64,000 nt of DNA from Eubacterium sulci ATCC 35585 (GTDB taxonomy: Bacteria > Bacillota > Clostridia > Peptostreptococcales > Anaerovoracaceae): positions 558,001 through 622,000 of the forward strand of contig CP012068.1 of NCBI GenBank assembly GCA_001189495.1. Reading direction: 5' to 3'. Every line of letters begins with the position of its first letter. Position 1 is the first letter of the stretch. The position numbers and the translations under genes are program-made. The notes under the pieces are model-generated. The model did no database searches. It worked only from the letters and a program-made list of their open reading frames with translations, and had not been told where the DNA came from. Positions 25,890 through 35,864 of the stretch are shown piece by piece.

Positions 25890-26729
25890 ATGTGGAATTC
25901 TTCAGTATCAAATGGCACAAGCAACCAAATATTCAAGAAGGCGGCAAGGGACGAAAATAAGCCAAATACCGTTATCGATGTGGCAGGTACCAAAATCGGC
26001 GGAGGAAATTTTGCAGTAATTGCAGGCCCATGCTCAGTGGAATCGCCGAAACAGATAATCGATATCGCAAGCTCAGTCAAGGCTTCAGGCGCAGGAATTC
26101 TTAGAGGTGGAGCCTTTAAGCCGAGAACCTCGCCATACTCTTTTCAGGGTATGAGGGCAGAAGGCATAGAGCTTCTTTCTGAGGCAAAGAAGGCAACAGG
26201 AATGCCCATAGTCTCAGAGATAATGAGCGAAAAACATCTATCGCTTTACGAGGATGTTGACATAATTCAGGTAGGTGCAAGAAATATGCAAAACTACGAG
26301 CTTCTCAAGGCTCTTGGTAAGCTCAATAAACCTATTTTGCTAAAGAGAGGAACGGGCTGCAGGCTTGAGGAACTCCTGCTTAGCGCTGAATACATTTTGG
26401 ACGGTGGAAATGAGAATGTAATCCTTTGCGAGAGAGGAATTAGAACCTTTGAGGACTACACAAGGGATACGCTTGACCTCTCAGCAGTTCCAGTTTTGAG
26501 AAGCCTAACACATCTTCCGATAATTGTTGATCCAAGCCACGCAACAGGACAGGCTAGCCTCGTTAAACCTATGGCTTTTGCAGCAGTTGCCTGCGGAGCA
26601 GATGGCGTGATGATAGAGGTGCATGACAATCCGGCAAGAGCCTTAAGCGACGGAAAACAGTCGGTGACGCCGAGTGAATTTAATGAGATAATGAAGGGAA
26701 TTCTAAGGATTAGAGAAGCGATTAAATGA
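25890..26729 (+). CDS. aroF: 3-deoxy-7-phosphoheptulonate synthase (DAHP synthase, type I beta)
   Basis: This 279-residue enzyme condenses phosphoenolpyruvate and erythrose 4-phosphate, the first step to chorismate. Family signatures include [37 protein letters not shown] and [10 protein letters not shown]. It has only the catalytic barrel with about 35 extra N-terminal residues. Neither the N-terminal ferredoxin-like domain nor the fused chorismate mutase that gives feedback control in relatives is present. GTGAGG lies 11 bases before the ATG. Its stop overlaps the aroB start (ATGA). Confidence 0.94.
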   Translation: MWNSSVSNGTSNQIFKKAARDENKPNTVIDVAGTKIGGGNFAVIAGPCSVESPKQIIDIASSVKASGAGILRGGAFKPRTSPYSFQGMRAEGIELLSEAKKATGMPIVSEIMSEKHLSLYEDVDIIQVGARNMQNYELLKALGKLNKPILLKRGTGCRLEELLLSAEYILDGGNENVILCERGIRTFEDYTRDTLDLSAVPVLRSLTHLPIIVDPSHATGQASLVKPMAFAAVACGADGVMIEVHDNPARALSDGKQSVTPSEFNEIMKGILRIREAIK

Positions 26730-27763
26730 GTAAATTATCCAGCGATACAAATATCAAAGCAGGCTTAATCAGAGATATAGGAAGGGAGCTTTCCTCTATT
26801 AAAACAGGAGTTAAACTTGCCTTCATCTATGATGCTAATATTCCTGAGGAAGCCGTAAAAGACTGCCAAAGCAGTATGCTTGAGGCAGGTTTTGATGTTG
26901 CAAAAATTAAAATCGCTGGTGGGGAAGGCTGTAAGAACATTGAGAAATACCAGATGCTAATAAGCTTTCTAGTAGAAGAGGAAATAAGCCGAGATGACAT
27001 GATTGTTGTCATGGGTGGAGGAGCGCTCTGCGATTTAGCCGGTTTTGTAGCTGCAAGCTATCTAAGAGGTATAGATTATATCCAAATTCCTAGCACCCTC
27101 CTTGCAATGGTAGATTCATCCATTGGAGGAAAGACAGGAATAAACATAGATAAGGGCAAGAATCTGATAGGGGCATTCCATATGCCTAGACTTGTTTTTA
27201 GAGATATAAAGCTACTTCGCTCACTTGATCCAGCAGTTTTTTGGGATGGTTTTGGCGAGGTTATAAAGTCTGCCATGCTATCAAAGCCAGTTTATGATCT
27301 AGTTGCAGGAAAGGCTGACACGGGCTTAGATCTTGAAGCAGTAATTTCAGAGTGTGCAAGGTTTAAGTATGAGGTGATAAGGGAGGACTTTGAGGATAGA
27401 GGACTTCGAAAGATTTTAAATTTCGGACACACGCTAGGTCATGCGATGGAAAAGGCTTCTAGATATGAAGTGAGCCACGGCATGGCGGTGGTCAAGGGAA
27501 TGGCTTTAATGTTTCGGATTTCAGCAGGCGAGGGCTGGTGTGATGAGAGTATAGAAGAAGCATTTCTCGCTTTGATAGATGAATACGACTACGATGCGAG
27601 CATAGATTGCGGCGCGGATGAGCTGATTGAATATGTCAAAGCGGATAAAAAACGAAGTGGCGATTACATAGACATCGTAATCCCTTGTAAAATGAACGAA
27701 TGCAAAATCAAAAGACTTTTAGTGACAGAGCTTGCAAGCCTCCTAAAGAGGTATCTCAGATGA
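26726..27763 (+). CDS. aroB: 3-dehydroquinate synthase
   Basis: This 345-residue NAD- and zinc-dependent enzyme closes DAHP to 3-dehydroquinate. Recognisable segments are [22 protein letters not shown] (NAD binding), [18 protein letters not shown], the GFGEVIK loop and the metal histidines in [14 protein letters not shown] and SHGMAV. It overlaps the preceding gene by four bases (ATGA) and overlaps aroA by four at its end. Length is normal. Confidence 0.95.
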   Translation: MSKLSSDTNIKAGLIRDIGRELSSIKTGVKLAFIYDANIPEEAVKDCQSSMLEAGFDVAKIKIAGGEGCKNIEKYQMLISFLVEEEISRDDMIVVMGGGALCDLAGFVAASYLRGIDYIQIPSTLLAMVDSSIGGKTGINIDKGKNLIGAFHMPRLVFRDIKLLRSLDPAVFWDGFGEVIKSAMLSKPVYDLVAGKADTGLDLEAVISECARFKYEVIREDFEDRGLRKILNFGHTLGHAMEKASRYEVSHGMAVVKGMALMFRISAGEGWCDESIEEAFLALIDEYDYDASIDCGADELIEYVKADKKRSGDYIDIVIPCKMNECKIKRLLVTELASLLKRYLR

Positions 27764-29046
27764 AGAGGGTAGTAGCACCAAAATCAAAGTCATATGAGCA
27801 CAGAATTTTGATATGTGAGCTTCTATCAAAACTTGGCGAAGCAGATACACTAGATGCTCAAGGAAGACTCAGGAAAACTGCGCGAAGTAGGGCAGTAACT
27901 AGAGAATCTGAGGATATAATGGCTACCATAGACAGTATTTCTAAGATACAGTTATCGCTCAAGGATGGAAAGCAAGAGACAGTTTTAGACTGTAATCAAA
28001 GCGGATCGACATTAAGATTTCTCCTTCCTGTTGCCTGCGCATTAGGGCTAAAAGCGAGATTTCTAATGCGCGGAAGACTTGCAAAAAGACCTATGGATGA
28101 GTTGATTAACGAGCTCAAAGCCCACGGGTGTAAAATAGACACTGAAGATGATGCTATATGCACTAGTGGAAAGCTAGAGCATGGAGTGTTTAATCTGCCA
28201 GGAGACATTAGCTCGCAGTATGTCAGCGGGCTTTTGATGGCACTGCCACTTCTTTCATCTGACAGCGAAATACATGTGCGAAGGCCACTTGTTTCAGCTG
28301 GATATATAGATGTGACTTTAGATGTGATGCGCAAGTTTTCAATCTCAGTTACGGAGGAAAACTCAGATACTGAATATATTTATAGAATTAAAGGCGGGCA
28401 AAGATACATATTGCCCGAAAAATACATCGTCGAAGGGGACTGGTCAAATGCAGCTTTCTGGTTTGCTATAGGAGTTCTCGGAAATGAGCCTCTTGCTATC
28501 GAGGGGCTAAACCCTAACTCTCTTCAGGGTGATAGAAGAATATTTGATATTCTTAAGAAAATGGGCGCAGATGTTCGCACTGAAATAGATAATGATAAGG
28601 CAGTATTTGAAGCATATCCGCTTGGAGATAAAGCTCTAAAGGCTATAGTTTTAGATGCAGAAAACATTCCTGATCTAGTTCCTTTAATAGCGATTTTAAC
28701 ATGCTTTACAGATGGTAAAACCCAAATTTCGGGCATCAAAAGGCTTAGACTCAAGGAAAGCGATAGACTTATTGCAACAGAGGAGCTTATCGATGGGCTT
28801 GGAGGAAGTTTCAAAATCCATGAGGATGCCATAGAGATAAGTGGCCTAGGTGCAGGAGCAATGCTGAGAGGTGGAGAAGTCAGATGCTTTGATGACCACA
28901 GAATTGTGATGAGCGCAGCTGTTTCGTCTTTGAGATGCAGGGAAGATGTTTTGATAGACAATGCTTTTGCTGTGAATAAATCATATTTGGGTTTCTTTGA
29001 TGAACTTGATAGGCTAGGGCTTTCAAGCAAATGTATAAGGAAATAG
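27760..29046 (+). CDS. aroA: 3-phosphoshikimate 1-carboxyvinyltransferase (EPSP synthase)
   Basis: This 428-residue enzyme joins shikimate 3-phosphate with phosphoenolpyruvate. Signatures include the N-terminal APKSKSYEHR (usually SKSxxxR), NQSGSTLRFLLPVACA, GRLAKRPMDEL, SSQYVSGLLMALPLL and RLRLKESDRL. The ATG at 27760 overlaps the aroB stop (ATGA); the 20-residue upstream extension lies inside aroB in another frame. The LKESDRL and DHRIVMSAA segments are intact. Chorismate synthase follows 9 bases later. Confidence 0.95.
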   Translation: MKRVVAPKSKSYEHRILICELLSKLGEADTLDAQGRLRKTARSRAVTRESEDIMATIDSISKIQLSLKDGKQETVLDCNQSGSTLRFLLPVACALGLKARFLMRGRLAKRPMDELINELKAHGCKIDTEDDAICTSGKLEHGVFNLPGDISSQYVSGLLMALPLLSSDSEIHVRRPLVSAGYIDVTLDVMRKFSISVTEENSDTEYIYRIKGGQRYILPEKYIVEGDWSNAAFWFAIGVLGNEPLAIEGLNPNSLQGDRRIFDILKKMGADVRTEIDNDKAVFEAYPLGDKALKAIVLDAENIPDLVPLIAILTCFTDGKTQISGIKRLRLKESDRLIATEELIDGLGGSFKIHEDAIEISGLGAGAMLRGGEVRCFDDHRIVMSAAVSSLRCREDVLIDNAFAVNKSYLGFFDELDRLGLSSKCIRK

Positions 29047-29055
29047 GAGGGTTAT

Positions 29056-30078
29056 ATGGCCTCGGTTTTTGGAAATAATATAAAGCTATCCATATTCGGG
29101 CAGTCGCACTCTGAGGCGATAGGGATGAGCTTTGATGGGCTTCCATGCGGTTTTAAAATAGACATGGATGAGCTTCAGCTTTTCCTAAGTAGAAGGGCTC
29201 CAGGAAGAAGCGAGCTGACAAGCAAGCGCTCTGAGAAGGATGTGCCTGAATTTGTCAGCGGCCTCTTTGATGGTAAGACATGTGGTGCGCCACTTGCTGC
29301 TTTGATATATAACGAAGATGTAAGAAGTGCTGACTACGAGAATATAAAGGATTCCCCAAGACCTTCACACGCAGATTTTACTGCTGAGGGAAAGTTCAGA
29401 GGATATCAGGATTATAGAGGTGGCGGTCATTTTTCGGGAAGGCTTACAGCTGCTCTTTGCGTAGCTGGAGGAATTGCAATCCAGATGCTTGAGCGAAATG
29501 GAATTAAAGTTAAGGCTGTGCTTGAGTCAGTCTGTGGGCAGGAATCTGCAATAGATGAACTTATCGCAGAGGCAATATCAGAGGGGGATTCGCTTGGCGG
29601 AACCATAGCATGCACTATCGAAGGGCTTCCTTGCGGAGTTGGAGAGCCTATGTTTGATGGGCTTGAGAACAGAATTTCTCAGGCAGTCTTCGCCATCCCA
29701 GCGGTCAAAGGTATAGAGTTTGGCGATGGTTTTAAGCTAAGCGAGCTCAAAGGTAGCGAAGCTCGCGACGAATATGTAGCGAGCGATGGTAAAATCGCCC
29801 TTACTAGCAATCATAACGGTGGAATACTCGGTGGAATAAGCACGGGGGAAGCTGTGAATTTCAGGGTTTGCATTAAGCCAACACCTTCTATTTCCATCCC
29901 ATCAAAGAGTGTAAGCTATAGCAGGGGCGAGAATGTGGAGCTTAAGATTAGCGGAAGGCATGATCCTTGCATTGCACTTCGTGCAGTGCCTTGTGTTGAG
30001 GCAGCAGCTGCAATTGCAGTTTTGGATTTAATGCTTGGCGATATTAATTTTTCGGGTAGGTTTGTTTTCAATGATTGA
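29056..30078 (+). CDS. aroC: Chorismate synthase
   Basis: This 340-residue FMN-dependent enzyme removes phosphate from EPSP to give chorismate. The N-terminal signature GQSHSEAIGMSFDGLPCG is present, as are RPSHADFTAEGKFRGYQDYRGGGHFSGR (read in parts) and RHDPCIALRAVPCVEAAAA. The ribosome site is AGGAGGGTTAT. The length is near the short end of the family but all conserved blocks are there. The chorismate mutase start lies inside its last codons. Confidence 0.95.
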   Translation: MASVFGNNIKLSIFGQSHSEAIGMSFDGLPCGFKIDMDELQLFLSRRAPGRSELTSKRSEKDVPEFVSGLFDGKTCGAPLAALIYNEDVRSADYENIKDSPRPSHADFTAEGKFRGYQDYRGGGHFSGRLTAALCVAGGIAIQMLERNGIKVKAVLESVCGQESAIDELIAEAISEGDSLGGTIACTIEGLPCGVGEPMFDGLENRISQAVFAIPAVKGIEFGDGFKLSELKGSEARDEYVASDGKIALTSNHNGGILGGISTGEAVNFRVCIKPTPSISIPSKSVSYSRGENVELKISGRHDPCIALRAVPCVEAAAAIAVLDLMLGDINFSGRFVFND

Positions 30079-30340
30079 GCTAAAAAAATGTAGGGATAAA
30101 ATAGATGCATTAGACCGCGAGATTCTAAGGTTTTTTGAAGAGAGAATGCATGTAGTAAAGGAAGTTGCTGGCATCAAAAAAGCAAATGGCATCAGCATCT
30201 GTGACTCTAGCAGAGAAGATGAGCTGATTGCAGCTATTAAGGATATGAGCGAGGACGGGCTTTCAGAATATGACAAGGCGCTCTTTGAGAAAATTATGGA
30301 GCTATCAAAGCTATATCAAAGCAGGTGTTTGGAGGAGTAG
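30071..30340 (+). CDS. Chorismate mutase (AroQ class)
   Basis: This 89-residue all-helical chorismate mutase converts chorismate to prephenate. The typical N-terminus is LKKCRDKIDALDREIL, with the active-site region RMHVVKEVAGIKKANG and a C-terminal helix FEKIMELSKLYQSR. It is a free-standing domain, not fused to DAHP synthase or prephenate dehydratase. The ATG at 30071 overlaps the end of aroC by eight bases; an upstream in-frame extension lies wholly inside aroC. It may also regulate the core-only DAHP synthase by binding it, as in some bacteria, but nothing here shows that. Confidence 0.92.
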   Translation: MIELKKCRDKIDALDREILRFFEERMHVVKEVAGIKKANGISICDSSREDELIAAIKDMSEDGLSEYDKALFEKIMELSKLYQSRCLEE

Positions 30341-30342
30341 AA

Positions 30343-30768
30343 ATGAAGATTCTAGTGCTAAACGGTCCAAATATTAACTTTCTTGGAATCAGGGAGCCTG
30401 AGATTTATGGTAAGGAAAGCTATGAGAACCTGATTGCTTTAATTTCAAAGGCTGCCCTTGAGCGAGGCATAGAGGTGGAGTTCTTTCAGTCAAATCACGA
30501 GGGTGTTTTGATAGACAAGATACAGGAGGCCTATGGTAACTTTGATGGAATCGTCTTTAACCCAGCAGGCTACACTCATACGAGCATTGCACTTGCAGAT
30601 GCGATAAAGGCTGTGGGAATAAGGACGGTAGAGGTTCACATCTCAGATATATCAAAGCGTGAGGACTACAGGAGACATTCATTTATCAGCGAAGCTGCCT
30701 GTGCATGCATCTTAGGTCATGGCTTTGATGGCTATGTGGAGGCTCTCGATATATTGACAGAAGTATAA
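30343..30768 (+). CDS. aroQ: 3-dehydroquinate dehydratase, type II
   Basis: This 141-residue type II dehydroquinase converts 3-dehydroquinate to 3-dehydroshikimate. Motifs are LNGPNINFLGIREPEIYG (active-site tyrosine Y at the end), FFQSNHEGVLIDKI, NPAGYTHTSIALADAI and VEVHISDISKRE. GGAGGAG lies 6-12 bases before the ATG at 30343, two bases after the chorismate mutase stop. It is the last gene of the aro operon in this window. aroE and aroK are not present here. Confidence 0.95.
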   Translation: MKILVLNGPNINFLGIREPEIYGKESYENLIALISKAALERGIEVEFFQSNHEGVLIDKIQEAYGNFDGIVFNPAGYTHTSIALADAIKAVGIRTVEVHISDISKREDYRRHSFISEAACACILGHGFDGYVEALDILTEV

Positions 30769-30853
30769 AGCCTTATTATAATTGAAATAGAATTATGATT
30801 TTTCATGATTAATATTTCTATGTGTAATTAACGAGCCTAAGTGGAGGTAGAAG

Positions 30854-31141
30854 ATGTTAAAATTGGACTGGCTAAAAGATGGCAACAATGTAGCATATGT
30901 TGATGCAAATGAATTTATTGATAACTTTGAGAAAGAGGCTGGCATAAGCAAGCTTCGTCAGGCAATTGAGGAATTCGTGGCAAATCCAACTGCAGATGGC
31001 AAAACTATAACTGGAACTAAGAGAACTGCGGTTAAGATATTTATCCCAGATGTTAGCTTTGATGAGCATATCGAGATGGGAGAAAACCCATGGCTATTCA
31101 TGGGAGAGCACTATCCTGCTTACTGCATCTACGGTCTGTAG
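30854..31141 (+). CDS. Conserved-looking hypothetical protein, 95 aa
   Basis: I do not recognise this 95-residue protein. It is acidic, has no signal peptide or membrane segment, and begins LKLDWLKDGNNVAYVDANEF. GTGGAGGTAGAAG gives a good ribosome site seven bases before the ATG, and codon use matches the neighbours, so it is probably real. It follows aroQ by 85 bases that include AT-rich promoter-like sequence. A terminator follows 65 bases after the stop. Confidence 0.7.
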   Translation: MLKLDWLKDGNNVAYVDANEFIDNFEKEAGISKLRQAIEEFVANPTADGKTITGTKRTAVKIFIPDVSFDEHIEMGENPWLFMGEHYPAYCIYGL

Positions 31142-31204
31142 GAAGTCGAAATAAGTCGATATTAAGGCAAAAACCTTTGCTTAAAAATTAGGTTTTAAAC
31201 CCAA

Positions 31205-31242
31205 GGAGCCCTAAGCAGCTTGATCCGCCTAGGGCTATTTTG
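31205..31242 (+). terminator. Terminator downstream of the 95-aa hypothetical gene
   Basis: AGCCCTA (31207-31213) pairs with TAGGGCT (31230-31236) around a 16-base loop, followed by ATTTT. Confidence 0.7.
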
Positions 31243-31321
31243 ATGTAGACGAAAAGGCTTTTAGATAGTAAAATTATTTTAGGAAATATTGTTTCAATAA
31301 GGTATAAATAAAGGGAAAAAG

Positions 31322-32605
31322 ATGAACTTAATCATAGTAATTTTATCCGTTATAACTTTGATTGTGGCGCTTGTATCAGTTGGGCTAGTGCTTAAACTCA
31401 GCAAGAGCATAGAGGATGGCACCAAGGACGAAGAACTTCGCAAGCTTAAGGATGAGCTAAAGGCCGATATTGATGCTACAAGGCGTGACACCATGGAGCA
31501 CATAAACAGCAGCTTCAGAAACTATGGTGACTTAATCGCTGGGGCTCAGAGCGAGCATTTTAAGACGCAGAACGAGAGCCTGAGAAGAATCAATGAAACT
31601 CTATCAAACTTCAGTATGGAGAGTGAGCAGAAACTTGAGAACATCAGGCAGACTGTGAGAACTCAGCTCAGTGAGATCAAGGAGGATAACAACAAGCAGA
31701 TTTCAGAAATCAGAAGTACTGTAGATGAGAGACTTCAGAAGACACTGAACGACAGAATCACTCAGTCATTCAATCTGGTTAATGATAGGCTTGAGCAGGT
31801 TTACAAGGGTCTTGGAGAGATGCAAAATCTCGCTTCAGGTGTTGGTGACCTTAAGAGGGTTTTGACCAATGTAAAGACAAGGGGTATTCTTGGAGAGGTG
31901 CAGCTTGCTGGTATCTTGGAGCAGATTTTGTCGCCTGAGCAGTACGACGAGAATGTGAGTGTAGATGGCAGTCCAAAGAGAGTTGAGTTTGCTATCAAAC
32001 TTCCTGGAGTGGATGGCTCTGAGGATGGATTTATCTATCTTCCAATAGATGCAAAGTTCCCAGGTGATGCATATGCCAAGCTTCTTGATGCCTACGATTT
32101 AGCCGATTCTGCTGAGATAGAAAAGGCTGGCAAGCAGCTTGAACAGGTAATCAAGCAGGAGGCAAAGGATATTTCTAGCAAGTATATTAAGCCACCTTAC
32201 ACGACTGACTTTGCGATAATGTTCCTTCCTTTTGAGGGGCTTTATGCCGAGGTTATAAGGCGCGGGCTTGTTGAGACTTTGCAGAGAGATTACAAGGTAA
32301 ATATCGCAGGACCTACGACTATGACAGGTCTTTTGAACAGCCTTCAGATGGGCTTCAGAACTCTTGCGATTCAGAAGCATTCAAGCGAGGTTTGGGAGAT
32401 TCTCGGTGCGGTTAAGACCGAGTTTGACAGCTTTGGTAACGTCCTTGAGGCGACAAAGAAGAGAATAGATCAGGCTAATGTAGAGCTTGATAAGCTTATT
32501 GGCGTGAGAACGAGAAGTATCAATAGAAAGCTTCGCAATATAGAGAAGATAGATCAGGCTAGAGCGAGTAAGGTTCTTGAGCTAGATGACAGTGATGAGG
32601 TGTAG
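31322..32605 (+). CDS. rmuC: RmuC family DNA recombination protein
   Basis: This 427-residue RmuC protein starts with a hydrophobic N-terminal segment (about residues 2-25), then a long charged coiled-coil region to about residue 160. The RmuC nuclease-like core follows, with MQNLASGVGDLKRVLTNVKTRG, LPIDAKFPGDAY and YTTDFAIMFLPFEGLYAE as family signatures. RmuC limits recombination at inverted repeats in E. coli; its biochemical activity is not settled. AAAGGGAAAAAG is the ribosome site. It begins a gene string with the phosphoesterase and deoxynucleoside genes, with short gaps. Confidence 0.92.
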   Translation: MNLIIVILSVITLIVALVSVGLVLKLSKSIEDGTKDEELRKLKDELKADIDATRRDTMEHINSSFRNYGDLIAGAQSEHFKTQNESLRRINETLSNFSMESEQKLENIRQTVRTQLSEIKEDNNKQISEIRSTVDERLQKTLNDRITQSFNLVNDRLEQVYKGLGEMQNLASGVGDLKRVLTNVKTRGILGEVQLAGILEQILSPEQYDENVSVDGSPKRVEFAIKLPGVDGSEDGFIYLPIDAKFPGDAYAKLLDAYDLADSAEIEKAGKQLEQVIKQEAKDISSKYIKPPYTTDFAIMFLPFEGLYAEVIRRGLVETLQRDYKVNIAGPTTMTGLLNSLQMGFRTLAIQKHSSEVWEILGAVKTEFDSFGNVLEATKKRIDQANVELDKLIGVRTRSINRKLRNIEKIDQARASKVLELDDSDEV

Positions 32606-32608
32606 AAT

Positions 32609-33316
32609 TTGAGCATTTTCGCAATAGGAGACTTACATCTATCTTTTGATGAGAGAATATCAAAGCCCATGGACATCTTCGGTAGCAGATGGGAAAACCA
32701 CGCAGAAAGGCTCAAGCAGAACTGGGAGAAAAACATCGGAGAAGATGATACTGTACTAGTATGCGGTGATATCTCATGGGGCCTTAGACTAGAGGAAGCA
32801 ATGGCTGACTTTAGGTGGATTGAGAGCTTGCCTGGGCGCAAGATTATAACCAAAGGAAATCACGACCTTTGGTGGGGATCTGTCAAGAAATTGAATAGTA
32901 TAAGCGAAAATATTCGCTTTCTGCAAAACGATGCGGCACTTATTTTTGATGAAGATAGACGCATATGTGTATGCGGAACGAGGGGATGGATTTGCCCTGG
33001 TACAGAAGGCTTTGATGAGCACGACGAGAAGATTTTTAAGCGTGAGCTGATTAGACTTGAGATGTCGCTTAAGGAGGCTAAGAAGCAGGAGCCAGATTTG
33101 ATAATTGCAATGCTTCATTATCCACCTTGCAACGATAAGTTTCAGCCTTCAGAGTTTACGAAAATGCTTTCGAGATACGGAGTTAAGACTTGTATTTATG
33201 GGCATCTGCACGGTAAGGACGCTTTTAAGAACGGTTTTCAGGGTATATTAAATGGAGTAGAGTACAAACTAGTCTCCCTAGATTATATCGAGGCTAATCC
33301 TATAAAGATTCTTTAG
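32609..33316 (+). CDS. Metallophosphoesterase
   Basis: This 235-residue calcineurin-like metallophosphoesterase has all its metal-binding motifs: IGDLHLS near the N-terminus, CGDISWG, KGNHD, MLHYPP and GHLHGKD. The substrate is unknown. The TTG start at 32609 must be right: the next ATG lies after the first metal-binding motif, and GAGGTG precedes the TTG inside the end of rmuC. It begins three bases after the rmuC stop. Confidence 0.85.
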   Translation: MSIFAIGDLHLSFDERISKPMDIFGSRWENHAERLKQNWEKNIGEDDTVLVCGDISWGLRLEEAMADFRWIESLPGRKIITKGNHDLWWGSVKKLNSISENIRFLQNDAALIFDEDRRICVCGTRGWICPGTEGFDEHDEKIFKRELIRLEMSLKEAKKQEPDLIIAMLHYPPCNDKFQPSEFTKMLSRYGVKTCIYGHLHGKDAFKNGFQGILNGVEYKLVSLDYIEANPIKIL

Positions 33317-33338
33317 AATGAGGCTTGAGGAGGTAGCT

Positions 33339-34523
33339 ATGGACAAAAACAGAGTGATTTTAATTGTGATGGACAGTCTAGGAGTTGGAGAACTGCCCGA
33401 TGCAGGAAGCTACGGCGATGCTGGTAGCGATACCTTTGGTCATATTGCAAAGACCATGGGCGATGAGCTTAAGATTCCTAACCTGAGAAGGCTAGGATTT
33501 GGAAATATAGACGGACTTTGTAACGGAGACGGAAGCTTTGCTATTTCTAATCCTTCGGGTGCCTATGGTAAGCTTAAGGAAAAATCAAAGGGAAAGGATA
33601 CCATAACAGGTCACTGGGAAATTGCGGGCATAGAAAGCCTAACACCGTTCAAAACCTACCCTGATGGTTTTCCTGCTGAGTTCATCGCAAAGTTTGAGGA
33701 AAAAATAGGCAGGCGCTGTATAGGTAACTACGCAGAGTCTGGTACAGTAATCATAGAAAAGCTCGGAGCAGAGCACGAGAGGACAGGCTATCCTATCGTA
33801 TATACATCAGCTGACAGCGTATTTCAAATCGCTGCAAATGTAGATGTTATACCTCTTGAGGAGCTATACAAGATTTGTGAGGCTGCAAGAGAGCTTCTTC
33901 AGGGAGAATGGGCCTGTGGAAGAGTAATTGCAAGACCATATAAGCTTGTAGATGGCAAGCGTGAGAGGACGACAGACCGCCGTGACTATGCGGTTTCACC
34001 ACCAGAAAAGACAATCCTAAACCTGATTGATGAAGCAGGGCAAGAAGTCTATGCCGTAGGGAAAATCCACGATATTTTCAATGCCAGTGGCGTTACGGAC
34101 TGGGTTCATACAGACGGTAATATGGATGGAGTTGACAAAACTCTTGAGGCTCTAGATAAGGTAGAAAGCGGTTTCATTTTCACAAATCTCGTTGACTTTG
34201 ACTCGCTTTACGGGCACAGAAGAAATCCTATCGGCTACGGAAAGGCGATAATGGATTTTGATGCAAGAATCCCTGAGATAGAGAAGAAGCTAGGGCCTAA
34301 GGATATTGTGATTCTATGTGCAGACCACGGAAACGATCCTACGCACAGCGGCTTTGATCATACTAGGGAACACATTCCTTTTGTAGCCTTCGGCGAGCCA
34401 ATTAAATCAGCAAACATTGGAACTAGGGAGTGCTTTGCAGATATAGGAGCTACAATCTGCGACTACCTTGATGTGGATGAACCGGCAATAGGCGAAAGCT
34501 TTTTAAGTGAGATTTTAAAGTAG
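33339..34523 (+). CDS. deoB: Phosphopentomutase
   Basis: This 394-residue enzyme interconverts ribose (or deoxyribose) 1-phosphate and 5-phosphate in nucleoside breakdown. It is an alkaline phosphatase-fold protein with metal motifs VMDSLGVGELPDA, TGHWE and CADHGNDPTHSGFDHTREH (read in parts). The ATG at 33339 follows GAGGAGG; an in-frame ATG at 33318 lies before that site. The nucleoside phosphorylase follows after eight bases, a usual functional pairing. Confidence 0.95.
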   Translation: MDKNRVILIVMDSLGVGELPDAGSYGDAGSDTFGHIAKTMGDELKIPNLRRLGFGNIDGLCNGDGSFAISNPSGAYGKLKEKSKGKDTITGHWEIAGIESLTPFKTYPDGFPAEFIAKFEEKIGRRCIGNYAESGTVIIEKLGAEHERTGYPIVYTSADSVFQIAANVDVIPLEELYKICEAARELLQGEWACGRVIARPYKLVDGKRERTTDRRDYAVSPPEKTILNLIDEAGQEVYAVGKIHDIFNASGVTDWVHTDGNMDGVDKTLEALDKVESGFIFTNLVDFDSLYGHRRNPIGYGKAIMDFDARIPEIEKKLGPKDIVILCADHGNDPTHSGFDHTREHIPFVAFGEPIKSANIGTRECFADIGATICDYLDVDEPAIGESFLSEILK

Positions 34524-34531
34524 GAATAGAT

Positions 34532-35839
34532 ATGAATGCAGTTGATATTATAAGCAAAAAGAGGGACGGTAAAGAGCTCAGTACTTCAGAAATCGAGTTC
34601 TTCATCAAAGCTTATCTTAATGGCGATATACCTGACTATCAGGCTTCGGCTCTTTTGATGGCCATATATTTCAGACATATGAGCGAGAAGGAGACTTTTG
34701 ACCTAACCAGGGTAATGCTTCATTCCGGAGATATAGTCGATCTATCGGACATTCACGGAACAAAGGTGGATAAGCATTCGACGGGAGGAGTCGGTGACAA
34801 GGTGACTTTAATAGTAGCGCCAATTGCTGCATCATGTGGAGTTCCTATCGCCAAGATGAGCGGAAGAGGTCTTGGATTCACAGGTGGAACCATAGATAAG
34901 CTTGAGTCAATCCCAGGATTTAAAACTACACTTGAGCCTGCGGATTTTCACAAGCAGGTTAACGAAATCGGAATTGCCGTAATCGGTCAAAGTGGGCATA
35001 TCGCGCCAGCAGATAAGAAGCTTTACGCGCTTAGAGATGTAACTGCAACAGTCGAAAATCTCAGCCTCATAGCATCGAGCATAATGAGTAAGAAGCTCGC
35101 CGCAGGAAGTGATGCGATTCTCTTAGATGTTAAATGTGGCAAGGGCGCTTTTATGAAGTCCGAGGATGATGCCAAGGCACTAGCTGAGCTGATGTGCAAA
35201 ATCGGAAGCTCTCAGGGTAAGAAAACTGCAGCAATAATTTCAGATATGAGCGAGCCACTAGGTCATGCTGTAGGAAATAGCCTTGAGGTGATAGAAGCTA
35301 TAGAGCTTCTCAAAGCTAATATTGAAGGTGACTTGCTTAAGCTTTGCCTTAATATCTCAGGAGCAATGATATATATTGGAGGTAAGGCCTCTAGCATAGA
35401 TGAGGGAATTGCGCTAGCAGAAAGTGCAATTTCAAGCGGAAGAGCGCTACAAAAGCTCGCTGAAATGATAGAATATCAGGGCGGAAACAAGGCTGTAATC
35501 GATGATTATTCACTATTTCCAGAAGCTAAGCTTAGTGCTGAGATTAAGGCTTTGCGCTCTGGGTATATAGAGTCTATTGATGCCGAAGGAATTGGACTTT
35601 CTTCGCAGCACTCAGGTGCAGGAAGAGCTAGCAAGGAGGATGAAATAGATCACAGTGCAGGCATAAAACTAGTCGCAAAGAGAGGCGATAGGGTTGAACT
35701 TTCGGATACGATTGCCATCGTCTACTCAAGTGATGAAGGAAAGCTAAAGCAAGCCTGTGAAGAGGTTCTCGGTGCTTATGCGATATCAGATAGTGAGCCG
35801 AAGGCAGAGCCTCTGATAAAAACGATGATTGGATTATAG
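34532..35839 (+). CDS. deoA: Pyrimidine-nucleoside / thymidine phosphorylase
   Basis: This 435-residue enzyme splits pyrimidine nucleosides with phosphate to base and (deoxy)ribose 1-phosphate, the substrate of DeoB. The signature KHSTGGVGDK is present, followed by SGRGLGFTGGTIDKLESIPG in parts and SSIMSKKLAAG. The Gram-positive enzyme (Pdp) often accepts uridine and thymidine; the exact range cannot be told. The gene lies between deoB and the lipid kinase in one operon. Confidence 0.93.
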   Translation: MNAVDIISKKRDGKELSTSEIEFFIKAYLNGDIPDYQASALLMAIYFRHMSEKETFDLTRVMLHSGDIVDLSDIHGTKVDKHSTGGVGDKVTLIVAPIAASCGVPIAKMSGRGLGFTGGTIDKLESIPGFKTTLEPADFHKQVNEIGIAVIGQSGHIAPADKKLYALRDVTATVENLSLIASSIMSKKLAAGSDAILLDVKCGKGAFMKSEDDAKALAELMCKIGSSQGKKTAAIISDMSEPLGHAVGNSLEVIEAIELLKANIEGDLLKLCLNISGAMIYIGGKASSIDEGIALAESAISSGRALQKLAEMIEYQGGNKAVIDDYSLFPEAKLSAEIKALRSGYIESIDAEGIGLSSQHSGAGRASKEDEIDHSAGIKLVAKRGDRVELSDTIAIVYSSDEGKLKQACEEVLGAYAISDSEPKAEPLIKTMIGL

Positions 35840-35864
35840 ATTAGAAGGAACAGTAACTGCGTAT

